This document shows, piece by piece, positions 16,904 to 24,174 of a stretch of DNA of 64,000 nucleotides; position 1 is the stretch's first letter; the number at the start of each line of letters is the position of its first letter. The stretch lies in contig CAZBRO010000021.1 of the NCBI GenBank assembly GCA_964494505.1, forward strand, positions 31,123 through 95,122, in the 5' to 3' direction. The notes below the pieces were generated by a model. It was not told the origin of the DNA. It ran no database searches and worked only from the letters and a program-made list of their open reading frames with translations. The DNA is from CAIYRG01 sp964494505 (GTDB taxonomy: Bacteria; Pseudomonadota; Alphaproteobacteria; Micropepsales; Micropepsaceae). A program made the position numbers and the translations under genes.

Positions 16904-17614
16904 TCATACCGTGCCGATGCGCGGCCGCTCTTCAGCGGCGCTTGGAAACATCGCGATCATCGTCAGTCCGGCAAAATAGCCGCCCAGATGGGCGACCCAG
17001 GCGATCAGCGTGAGCTGGTCCGTGACACCGATTCGCAGCACTCCGGTCACAACATTGGCGATCAGCCAGACCAAGGAGAAGAGCAGCAGCGGCTTGGATA
17101 AGATCGGTGCGAGTCCGCTCGGGCGCCCCATGATGTGGCCGTAGAGGATGCGCATACCGGCACCCATGAGGCCGGACACGCCGCCGCTCGCGCCAACCAC
17201 CGCCATCATGGAACCCCAATAGACGCCGAGATGGAACAATGCGGCAAAGATCCCGCAGATGAGGAAGAACAGGAAGAATCGCCTGGCGCCAAGGCGTCGC
17301 GCCACGGCGGGTCCGAACACCAGGAGCCACAGGCAGTTCAGCCCGACATGCGTGAAATCGCCATGCAGGAACATATAGCTGATGAACGGAACCAGAAGCC
17401 CCGGAATGTCCGAAATCGCAAAGCCATGGACGAATGCTTCCGCGTAACGGACCGGGATGAACGCATAATTCTCGACGATGTCGTCCGGCAGGGAGCCCGG
17501 CAGCGCCACGCGGATCGCATGCGTTGCGAGCAAAACGCCGATCAGTCCGAGCACCGCGGGCGGTGCATTCAGCAAGGGTTGGCGCGATGGCCGGTTGTCC
17601 TGGAAAAAGGCCAT
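16904..17614 (-). CDS. Rhomboid family intramembrane serine protease 1
   Basis: 236 residues from ATG 17614 with six predicted membrane helices. Rhomboid landmarks: HGDFTHVGLNCLWLLVFG (loop and helix 2 with His/Asn), the catalytic GASGGVSGLMGAG and the helix 6 histidine in WVAHLGGYFAGL. The active Ser and His are both present. The frame extends 14 codons upstream of 17614; the chosen ATG follows a GAGGG site. It likely forms an operon with the downstream DUF4389 gene. A second rhomboid on the other strand lies 750 bp away. Confidence 0.87.
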   Translation of the reverse strand: MAFFQDNRPSRQPLLNAPPAVLGLIGVLLATHAIRVALPGSLPDDIVENYAFIPVRYAEAFVHGFAISDIPGLLVPFISYMFLHGDFTHVGLNCLWLLVFGPAVARRLGARRFFLFFLICGIFAALFHLGVYWGSMMAVVGASGGVSGLMGAGMRILYGHIMGRPSGLAPILSKPLLLFSLVWLIANVVTGVLRIGVTDQLTLIAWVAHLGGYFAGLTMIAMFPSAAEERPRIGTV

Positions 17615-17831
17615 CACGCCCTCAAAGAGTTTCTCTAGCCCGCACGTCTGCAACAAAAACAGGCACGGGAGCGCATTGTAACGCGCGAGGTTTGGCGGCG
17701 CGAGCGTCGCTTTGCGCGAATTACGCCTTCCACCGGCTTGAGCTTTGCACGCAACCGTTGCGCGGTCTAAGGATGCAGCCTGCGGAAAATCTGTGAGCGC
17801 GCAATTTCATCGCAAAGACTACGTATTGGTT

Positions 17832-17861
17832 TTGACCTGTTTCTCGTTCTAGGTTTATCGT
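17832..17861 (+). promoter_or_regulatory. Candidate sigma-70-type promoter
   Basis: TTGACC (17832-17837) and TATCGT (17856-17861) are separated by 18 bp, 26 bp before the start codon at 17887. The rest of the 272-bp gap 17615-17886 shows no gene. Confidence 0.35.
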
Positions 17862-17886
17862 AAACGGGAGTGAGGGGAGTGGGCCG

Positions 17887-18225
17887 ATGTCCATCATGCA
17901 ATGGTGGCATAAACGGCGTGAGCGGCGGGAGCGCAAGGCGCATCCCGAACCCACCATGGGTCGTGTGCTGGATGAAGCCGGCATCACGGCGCGTGTCGAC
18001 ATGGTGCGGCTCGAAGCGTTGGCCGAAGCCGCTTATGACGCGATGTATGAGGCCCGCCTGCACGGTGCGCGCAATCGCTACGAGGAAGCGCGCTATTATT
18101 TCGACCGCGCCATCGAAGCCGCTCAGCGGGCGCGGCTTTACGAAGAGGGCGCGCGCTTGAAGCGCCGCCGCGATCATGTCGGCCGGGTGTACAACAGCCA
18201 ATTCCGCTATTCCGGGGGCGGCTGA
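17887..18225 (+). CDS. Conserved-looking helical hypothetical protein
   Basis: 112 residues, very rich in Arg, Ala and Glu. It has no signal or membrane segment and is almost entirely predicted helix: WWHKRRERRERK, ARVDMVRLEALAEAAYDAMYEAR and RYEEARYYFDRAIEAAQRARL, the latter resembling one tetratricopeptide-type helical hairpin. A strong GAGGGGAG ribosome site precedes the ATG. I do not recognise the family. It lies alone between the two rhomboid genes. Confidence 0.7.
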   Translation: MSIMQWWHKRRERRERKAHPEPTMGRVLDEAGITARVDMVRLEALAEAAYDAMYEARLHGARNRYEEARYYFDRAIEAAQRARLYEEGARLKRRRDHVGRVYNSQFRYSGGG

Positions 18226-18359
18226 TATCCGGCCTGGACTGTTCTTCGGGCAAGAATTGAGACGCGCCGATCAATCGCTCCGCTTGCGCGCCTTTTAGGC
18301 ACGAACGCCCTTATGTGCCATTTCAAGACATCCGAACCTGCGCCGCTTCCGGGAGCGCC

Positions 18360-19061
18360 ATGATCCCGATCTCGGACGACAACCCCACAAAACTGACCCC
18401 GTTCGTCACCTGGGCGCTGATCGGGCTGTGTATTGCGGTGTTCGTCTGGCAGCTCTCCTTCAGCGAGCGCGCGGAAGAAGGGCTGATCGCTGCGCTGGGC
18501 TTCGTGCCGACGAATCTGTTCGACCGCAAAGTGACGGCCGAGATGTACGGCATTCCGTGGCCCTGGCTCACCGTCATCACCTCGATGTTCCTGCATGGAG
18601 GCTTCCTGCATCTTGGCGGCAACATGCTTTACCTCTGGATCTTCGGGAACAATGTCGAAGACGCCATGGGCCATGTGCGTTTTCTCGGCTTCTATCTCGT
18701 CTGCGGCATCGCGGCCGCGCTCTCCGAAGGGCTGGTCGATCCCCATTCGGCGCTGCCGATGCTGGGCGCCTCGGGCGCGATTTCGGGCGTGCTCGCGAGC
18801 TACGTCCTGATCTATCCCCGCGCGCGCGTGACGGTGATCATTCCGCTCGGCATCCTGCTTTATCCGACCAAGATATCGGCCTTCTACGTGATCGGTTTCT
18901 GGTTCCTGCTTCAGATCGTGAATGTGCTGGCCGCGACGCCCGGCGCGCCGGGCACAGCGTGGTGGGCTCATGTCGGGGGCTTCGCGGTGGGCATAGCGCT
19001 GACGCCGCTGCTTTCGAATTTTCCGCTGTTCGGGCGTTACGGGCGCGGTCCGTGGGGCTGA
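18360..19061 (+). CDS. Rhomboid family intramembrane serine protease 2
   Basis: 233 residues with six membrane helices. Landmarks: FLHGGFLHLGGNMLYLWIFGNNVEDAMG, catalytic Ser in LGASGAISGVLASY and catalytic His in WWAHVGGFAVG. The N-terminal MIPISDDNPT is the usual beginning of this bacterial subfamily, which fixes the ATG at 18360; GGGAG precedes it. It is more canonical than the rhomboid at 16904-17614. Confidence 0.93.
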   Translation: MIPISDDNPTKLTPFVTWALIGLCIAVFVWQLSFSERAEEGLIAALGFVPTNLFDRKVTAEMYGIPWPWLTVITSMFLHGGFLHLGGNMLYLWIFGNNVEDAMGHVRFLGFYLVCGIAAALSEGLVDPHSALPMLGASGAISGVLASYVLIYPRARVTVIIPLGILLYPTKISAFYVIGFWFLLQIVNVLAATPGAPGTAWWAHVGGFAVGIALTPLLSNFPLFGRYGRGPWG

Positions 19062-19195
19062 GGCCGCTTTATTCCACCTGTGAATCTTAACCCAACCGCA
19101 CTTGGCACGGCTTTCGCTCTTTGCTCTCTGCAAGCTGTGCGGCGCTTCCCGTTTTGGGTCAGGTGCAAGGCGGCGAGCGCCAGCAGAGGTACGTC

Positions 19196-19876
19196 ATGAA
19201 GCATCGCAACAGCCATTTCGCCGTGGGATATTGGAGCCGCCTCCGGCATGGGCGGATCACGCCGGACCAGGCCGATATCGACCCCAAGGCTCTGAAGCGG
19301 CTACTTCCCTTCGTATTCCTGCTCGATGCGCGGGGCGGAAAATTCACCTATCGCCTGGCCGGGACGACGCTCTGTCAGCGCTATGGCGGCGAACTCAGGG
19401 GCCGCGACTTCCTTGAGCAGTGGGACGCACCGAGCCGTGTCAAGATCGTCCAGATGCTGCGCCAATCCTTGCAGGCGCGCACGCCCGTCTGCCTCAACTC
19501 GGTGGGTTCGACCGAGGATTGCCGAATGGTCGAGATCGAAACCGTGCTTATGCCGATCACGTTCGGCGCGGACCATCCCGAGCGTTTCCTGGGCGTCGCG
19601 CAGGTTCTGACAGACACGCTGCCCCTAGCCGGCCGTGCAATCGTGTTCGAGCGGCTGGTGACCTCCAAGCTGGTGCACGAGGACGAGCCGGGAAAAGATG
19701 CTCCGCCGCCTCCGCATGGCGGGCTCAAGTCTCATCCCCACGCGCCGCATTTGCGGCTGGTGGTCTCGCGCGGCGGTCCAGAGGCCGACTCCGATCCGCT
19801 GCGTCTCGAAGCGGACCCGTTCGGCACGCTGCTGGGACTGGCCTCGAACACTTTCCGCCATCCCGAGACGTTCTGA
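19196..19876 (+). CDS. PAS-domain (PAS_5 type) protein
   Basis: 226 residues. The N-terminal part (about 8-145) carries features of the alphaproteobacterial PAS_5 family: YWSRLRHGRITPDQADIDPKAL, LLDARGGKFTYRLAGTTLCQRYGGELRGRDF, ending with FLGVAQVL. The C-terminal ~80 residues are Pro/His/Gly-rich and likely disordered. There is no output domain, so it is probably a soluble sensor or adaptor. ATG 19196 follows an AGAGG site and matches the family start. Confidence 0.8.
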   Translation: MKHRNSHFAVGYWSRLRHGRITPDQADIDPKALKRLLPFVFLLDARGGKFTYRLAGTTLCQRYGGELRGRDFLEQWDAPSRVKIVQMLRQSLQARTPVCLNSVGSTEDCRMVEIETVLMPITFGADHPERFLGVAQVLTDTLPLAGRAIVFERLVTSKLVHEDEPGKDAPPPPHGGLKSHPHAPHLRLVVSRGGPEADSDPLRLEADPFGTLLGLASNTFRHPETF

Positions 19877-19909
19877 TTTCAGATTTCCGAGGTCGATGCC
19901 GGATATCCG

Positions 19910-20269
19910 CTACGGGACGCCGTCCTGCTTGCCGCTGACGGTGGAACTGGGATCGCGGTTGATGCGTGACTGCATCTCCTGGTCCTTCTGGACCTGTCTG
20001 AGATAATCCAGCTCGTAGCGCTCGATGGAGCTGCGGTAATCCTCGAACGCCTTGACATCTTCCGGGCGCCGCGCGGTGCAGCGCTCGGCGGGATAGCGCT
20101 GGGTCTGCTGGCACCAGAGGTCGAAATCCATGGTGCGGACGCCATAGGTCCCCGTACCCGTGGTCAGGTCCCGATTGGGGGAGGTGATCAGCGGCTGCGC
20201 CCCGGCGCTGCCGCAGGAGAGCGCCAGCGCGAACACGCCGTAAACCAACCTCGATCCGTGAATTGCCAT
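19910..20269 (-). CDS. Small secreted hypothetical protein
   Basis: 119 residues with a signal peptide (MAIHGSRLVYGVFALALSCGSAGA). The mature protein contains DFDLWCQQTQRYPAERCTARRPEDVKAFEDYR and a helical YELDYLRQVQKDQEM tail, a pattern I associate with uncharacterised alphaproteobacterial periplasmic proteins. Two cysteines (in WCQQ and ERC) may form a disulfide. ATG 20269 is supported by GGGAGG eight bases upstream. Function unknown. Confidence 0.75.
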   Translation of the reverse strand: MAIHGSRLVYGVFALALSCGSAGAQPLITSPNRDLTTGTGTYGVRTMDFDLWCQQTQRYPAERCTARRPEDVKAFEDYRSSIERYELDYLRQVQKDQEMQSRINRDPSSTVSGKQDGVP

Positions 20270-20412
20270 GGAAGTGCCTCCCATCGACAACCATACGCTC
20301 GTTCAAAGGTTCCAGGAAGCGGGCGCGTTACGAATGAAAAGGGGGCCGTAAACGCTTTTTTGAAGAGTGTGGCGATAGGTTTAGCCGATTCCATTGGGAC
20401 GGACCTTCGCGC

Positions 20413-21129
20413 ATGAATGCCTCCGACGACAGCCGGACCAAAGATGCCGGGCAGAAGGTCATCGCGCGTGCGCTGAAAGAGCGCCGCCGATTCCGCCGCG
20501 TACACGTCTCGATCACCGGCCGCCTCTACATTCCGGCGACCCAGGAAGAAGCCATCTGCACGGTCGAGGACATTTCGCCGGGCGATGCCAGCATCGTCTG
20601 CGAGCTTCGCGACGAGCCGCGTGGCCGCGCGGTGATCTATCTCGATACGCTGGGCCGGTTCGAAGGCCCGATCGTGCGGACGCGCAATGGCGGCTTTGTC
20701 ATGACGTTCTCCTGTTCGCTGCAGAAGCGCGAGAAGCTCGCCGATCAATTGACGCTGGAAATGAACCGGCATCTGCTCAGCGAAGCCGATCTCAGGCGCT
20801 ATGACCGCGTCGAGGCCGTGAGCGGCAGCTTCACCCATTTCACGCGTTCGACCGGCGAGCAGCTCCGTTGCGAAGTGCTCGATCTGTCGCTGACGGGCGT
20901 TTCCGTGCGAACGGAACTGAAGCCGCCGATCGGCGAGCACATCCTCATCGGTCATCGGGCGGGGCGCGTTGCGCGCCACCATGGCGAAGGCATCGGAATC
21001 GAATTTCTCGGCGTCAGCATTGCGGCGGGAAACAGCCCGGAAAGCCCGCCCGCCCCGGCCGCGATGCGCAATCTCGTGACGCCTACGCCGCGCATACCAT
21101 CGGCATTGGCGCAATCCGCAAGGCGCTAG
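20413..21129 (+). CDS. Protein with two PilZ-like domains
   Basis: 238 residues. An N-terminal PilZ-type domain begins KERRRFRRVHVSITGRLYIP (RxxxR) and continues with VEDISPGDASIVC (D-x-S-x-x-x-A). A second domain (about 130-215) begins RYDRVEAVSGSF and continues LDLSLTGVSVRTEL (D-x-S-x-x-G), ending GRVARHHGEGIGIEFLG. PilZ domains bind cyclic di-GMP, and both halves keep plausible ligand residues. There is no membrane segment. It may act as a cytoplasmic c-di-GMP effector. The last ~30 residues are disordered. Confidence 0.83.
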   Translation: MNASDDSRTKDAGQKVIARALKERRRFRRVHVSITGRLYIPATQEEAICTVEDISPGDASIVCELRDEPRGRAVIYLDTLGRFEGPIVRTRNGGFVMTFSCSLQKREKLADQLTLEMNRHLLSEADLRRYDRVEAVSGSFTHFTRSTGEQLRCEVLDLSLTGVSVRTELKPPIGEHILIGHRAGRVARHHGEGIGIEFLGVSIAAGNSPESPPAPAAMRNLVTPTPRIPSALAQSARR

Positions 21130-21144
21130 CACCGTTTCCTTCCG

Positions 21145-21900
21145 TCAAAGCCGCACGGGAATTCCCGCCGCCGCGAGGCGAGCCTTGGCGTCGCGGATCG
21201 TGGATTCGCCGAAATGGAAGATCGAGGCCGCAAGCACCGCGTTGGCGTGTCCTTCGGTGACGCCCGCCACCATGTCGTCGAGCGATCCCACGCCGCCCGA
21301 TGCGATCACCGGCACGGAAACCGCGTCCGCCACCGCGCGCGTGAGCTCCAGATCGTAGCCGCTCTTGGTCCCGTCGCGATCCATCGAGGTAAGCAGAATC
21401 TCGCCCGCGCCGTATTCGGTCAGCTTCACGGCGTGCTCCACCGCATCGATACCGGTCGCGTTGCGCCCGCCATGGGTGAAGATTTCGAACCGGCGGCCGA
21501 CGCGTTTCGCATCGATCGCCGCCACGATGCATTGGCTGCCGAATTTTTCGGCGCCCTCGCGGATGAAATCCGGCCGGCGCACGGCTTCGGTGTTGATCGA
21601 GACCTTGTCGGCGCCCGCCAGAAGCAGCGCGCGGATGTCCTCAATGGTGCGCACCCCGCCGCCGACGGTCAGCGGCATGAAACAGGCCGATGCCGTGCGG
21701 CGCACGACATCGAGCAGGATGGGCCGCTTTTCGTGGCTTGCGGTGATGTCGAGGAAGGTGAGCTCGTCGGCGCCGGCTTCGTCATAGAGAATCGCCTGCT
21801 CGACGGGATCGCCGGCATCGCGGAGGGAGACGAAGTTCACGCCCTTGACGACTCGGCCGTCCTTGACGTCGAGACAGGGGATGATGCGAATTTTCAGCAT
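21145..21900 (-). CDS. hisF: Imidazole glycerol phosphate synthase cyclase subunit
   Basis: 251 residues, the usual HisF length. The TIM-barrel shows IIPCLDVKDGRVVKGVNF (catalytic Asp 11), GADELTFLDITAS, PLTVGGGVRTIEDIRALLLAGADKVSINT, CIVAAIDAKR (second catalytic Asp) and LLTSMDRDGTKSGYD. With HisH it converts PRFAR to imidazole glycerol phosphate and AICAR in histidine synthesis. No other his gene flanks it, so the pathway is split on this chromosome. The upstream 488 bp hold repeats rather than a gene. Confidence 0.97.
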   Translation of the reverse strand: MLKIRIIPCLDVKDGRVVKGVNFVSLRDAGDPVEQAILYDEAGADELTFLDITASHEKRPILLDVVRRTASACFMPLTVGGGVRTIEDIRALLLAGADKVSINTEAVRRPDFIREGAEKFGSQCIVAAIDAKRVGRRFEIFTHGGRNATGIDAVEHAVKLTEYGAGEILLTSMDRDGTKSGYDLELTRAVADAVSVPVIASGGVGSLDDMVAGVTEGHANAVLAASIFHFGESTIRDAKARLAAAGIPVRL

Positions 21901-22388
21901 AGGCCGGGTTCCCCCCCACCCGGCGCCCCCGGAACAGGTCCGAGGCCGCCGACCTCCCCGCGTTGGGGGAGGTTAAAAATTGAGCCCAGATTTCCCCCAG
22001 GGGCGGGAGGCGGAAGGGCCGGGAAGAGATGGCATCCCCCCCCTCCCCCTCTTTGGGTGGCCGCCGGAGCGAATTTTCCTGCAGAAAGCCTGGGTTTTCT
22101 GCGGGATCGCGCCCTTTTATTCGGTGCGGATTCCGGGGCAATAAAGGTGCATTCCAGTACGGACTCCCCCATCGGACGGCCTATCTCTTCGTTCGGCGGC
22201 TGGGCTTCATGCCGGTCATCATCCCATCCATGTGCCGCGTCTCCTCGCGCCCGATCCATCCGATTCGATATGGGGTCGTACCCAGGAACGCCATCAGGAA
22301 GCGAGCGAAAATTTGCAACTATCTTTGGGCGGCCGGGATTGAAATGGCAGCGTGACGCTCCCCCCGGGGCGCAATCGCTTTCCCCGCG
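21901..22388 (-). other. 488-bp repeat-rich gap between hisF and holA
   Basis: No credible gene is seen. The half next to hisF is low-complexity G/C-rich sequence with several blocks of the CCTCCCC/GGGGAGG palindrome family (21952-21973; also tracts near 22036-22055). The other half (about 22090-22380) is ordinary-looking sequence with only short frames. The hisF promoter must lie here. Confidence 0.6.
21952..21973. repeat. GGGGAGG palindrome, intergenic copy
   Basis: ACCTCCCC and GGGGAGGT form an 8-bp stem around a six-base loop, followed by TTAAAAATTG. It shares its core with the elements inside lptE (24103-24148) and leuS (26005-26055). Confidence 0.6.
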
Positions 22389-23417
22389 TCAGCGGCGGCC
22401 GGTGTTGGCAAGCGCCGCCACGGAAAGAAGCGCGCGCGCGGTGGCGGCTTCCGCCGGAACCGCCGTGGTCTTGGCCAAAGCTTCGGCCTCGTAGAGCAGC
22501 GTGAGCGCCTCTTCCAGCCGCACCGCCGTCCAGCGCATGACCTGGGCGCGGAAGGAATTGGCCCGCGCGAAATGCAGCGGCGGCCTCAGTTTCTTCATCG
22601 CCAATCCCGGATCGGTCCCGCCATCGGCTTCGGCGCGCACCAGCAGCAGCCTCTGGAAATGCGTCATCGCCTGGCGCAGCACGCCGACCGGCGAGGTGCC
22701 CGCCGCCCACAGCCGCATCAGCGACGTGTCGAGGCGGCCGTAATCGCCCTCGCCTGCGGCATCGAAGGTCTCGTCCATGCGGAGTTCCGATTCATCGCCC
22801 ATCACCGCTTCGACATGGGCTCCGGTGACGGTCTTATCGCCCATGGCATAGAGCGCGAGCTTTTCCAGTTCCGAGCGGGTGACGCCGCGGTCCGAACCCA
22901 GATGCGACACCGCAAAGTTCAGCGCGTCCGGATCGATGGACAGCCCGTGGGCCTTCAGCGCGCTCCGCACGACGTCTTCCAGGTCGCGCTCATTGTCGGG
23001 ATAGCAGGCGATGCAAGCCGCATTGTCGGCTTCCTCGAAAACCCGGCGAAGCGCAGCCGATTTCTGAAGCTCGCCCGCTTCCACCACGACCAGCGCATCC
23101 CCTTTGGGATCGGCGAGGAAGCGTTCGAAAGATTTCGCCAGCGCGTTGCCGGCGCCCCGGACACGCACGACGCGCCGCCCCCCCACCATGGAGAGCGCCT
23201 GCGCCTCGTCCGAGAGCCGCGCGGGGTCCGATTCGAGGGCGTCTCCGTCAAGCTCCGAGACGCGGAAGGGATCGTTCGGATCGGGCACGACGGATTTGGC
23301 GAGCATGCTCGCGCGCTCGCGCACCATGCCCTGATCGGGCCCGTAGACGAGCGCAGCGATAAGACTCGCAGGCGGCTTCGCCACATAGCGGTCGGCGAGA
23401 TGGGATTTCACGTCCAT
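22389..23417 (-). CDS. holA: DNA polymerase III subunit delta
   Basis: 342 residues. Clamp-loader delta features: LVYGPDQGMVRERASMLAK near the N-terminus (the P-loop-like position without a functional Walker A, as in all HolA), DALVVVEAGELQKSAALRRVFEE, NERDLEDVVRSALKAHG and the C-terminal collar with VGVLRQAMTHFQRLLLVRAEAD. The N-terminal MDVKSHLADRYVAKPP fixes ATG 23417. It is last in the leuS-lptE-holA unit, an order conserved in many proteobacteria, but is separated from lptE by two long hairpins. Confidence 0.93.
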   Translation of the reverse strand: MDVKSHLADRYVAKPPASLIAALVYGPDQGMVRERASMLAKSVVPDPNDPFRVSELDGDALESDPARLSDEAQALSMVGGRRVVRVRGAGNALAKSFERFLADPKGDALVVVEAGELQKSAALRRVFEEADNAACIACYPDNERDLEDVVRSALKAHGLSIDPDALNFAVSHLGSDRGVTRSELEKLALYAMGDKTVTGAHVEAVMGDESELRMDETFDAAGEGDYGRLDTSLMRLWAAGTSPVGVLRQAMTHFQRLLLVRAEADGGTDPGLAMKKLRPPLHFARANSFRAQVMRWTAVRLEEALTLLYEAEALAKTTAVPAEAATARALLSVAALANTGRR

Positions 23418-23419
23418 CG

Positions 23420-23494
23420 CTGGTGTCCCGATTCCGAAATTCGCCACCTCTCGATATCAGCCTTACGCGAATTTCGGAATCGAAAGGACACCAG
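23420..23494. repeat. Long hairpin element A (BIME-like pair)
   Basis: Arms 23420-23443 and 23468-23494 are perfectly complementary over 24 bp (9 + 15) apart from an AAA bulge in the right arm at 23483-23485. The 24-nt loop contains GATATC. Read on the minus strand, it aligns with element B at 23511-23582. Confidence 0.85.
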
Positions 23495-23510
23495 CAATTT
23501 CTTGATTCTA

Positions 23511-23582
23511 GTGTCGTTTCGGTTTTCGAAGTTCGGTCGGAGGCCGATATCGACAATCAAACGAACTTCGAAACCGCGACAC
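23511..23582. repeat. Long hairpin element B (BIME-like pair)
   Basis: Left arm 23511-23535 pairs with 23562-23582 over 21 bp, with a TTT bulge (23517-23519) and one extra T. The loop contains CCGATATCGA. Arm and bulge positions match element A in reverse orientation, so these are two inverted copies of one repeat. They occupy most of the lptE-holA gap. Confidence 0.85.
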
Positions 23583-23595
23583 GGGGGCGGTCCGC

Positions 23596-24174
23596 TCAGC
23601 GCATCGCGACGTTGCGCAGATACACCGCGACCTGGGTGCGGATGCGTTCGGCGATGTCGTTGGCGGCGCGGTTCTTGGCATCGCGCTCGGCGGTGACGGT
23701 CGCGAAAAGGAATGGCGCAGCGGCGACGTTGTAGGCGGAAAAGGCGGTGACATCGCCGGTCTTGACCGCGGTCGTGCCTTCGTGCGGGATCAGCTCGTAA
23801 TGGGCCGTCAGCGTATAATTGTAACGCGTGATCGCGGTGTTGGTCTGCAGCAGCACCGCCTCTTCGGTTTCGTTGAGCGTCAGCTTCAGCCGATAGGATG
23901 AGCCCCCTGCATCGCCCGAGCCGTTGAAGAGATCGAGCAATTGGTTGCGCAGGTCGTAGCCGACGCGTTCGGGTATGGGCTCGACATAGACACTGGCGAG
24001 TGTGGTGGCGGCTCCGGCGCCAAGGCCCTCGTTGCCATAGAGCGGATGAAACCCGCACGCCGAGAGCGCGAGAGCGCATGCGCAGGCGGCGAGAGAGCGG
24101 GTCCTCCCCCGTTTACGGGGGAGGTGCTCGCGCAGCGAGCGGAGGGGGCAGAACCGGAGCGACCGCCTGTCCAT
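23596..24174 (-). CDS. lptE: LPS-assembly lipoprotein LptE
   Basis: 192 residues with lipobox LSAC (Cys 40) followed by GFHPLYGN, the hallmark beginning of mature LptE. The core has VYVEPIPERVGYDLRNQLLDLFN, YRLKLTLNETEEAVLLQTNTAITRYNYTLTAHYEL and the C-terminal AANDIAERIRTQVAVYLRN. It partners LptD in inserting LPS into the outer membrane. ATG 24174 overlaps the leuS stop (ATGA). The signal peptide is oddly long: residues about 9-24 are encoded by a palindromic GGGGGAGG repeat, adding many Arg and Pro. Either the real start is downstream of the element, or the repeat was tolerated in the signal n-region. Confidence 0.9.
   Translation of the reverse strand: MDRRSLRFCPLRSLREHLPRKRGRTRSLAACACALALSACGFHPLYGNEGLGAGAATTLASVYVEPIPERVGYDLRNQLLDLFNGSGDAGGSSYRLKLTLNETEEAVLLQTNTAITRYNYTLTAHYELIPHEGTTAVKTGDVTAFSAYNVAAAPFLFATVTAERDAKNRAANDIAERIRTQVAVYLRNVAMR
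24103..24148. repeat. GGGGGAGG palindromic element inside the start of lptE
   Basis: CCTCCCCC-gttta-CGGGGGAGG is followed by TGCTCGCGCAGCGAGC (a second palindrome) and GGAGGGGG. The reverse complement has the same order of parts as the element in leuS. It encodes lptE residues about 9-24. Confidence 0.75.

Noticed and set aside
23420..23582. CRISPR array
   Set aside because: The repeats are two inverted hairpins with different loops, not direct repeats with spacers, and no cas genes are present.
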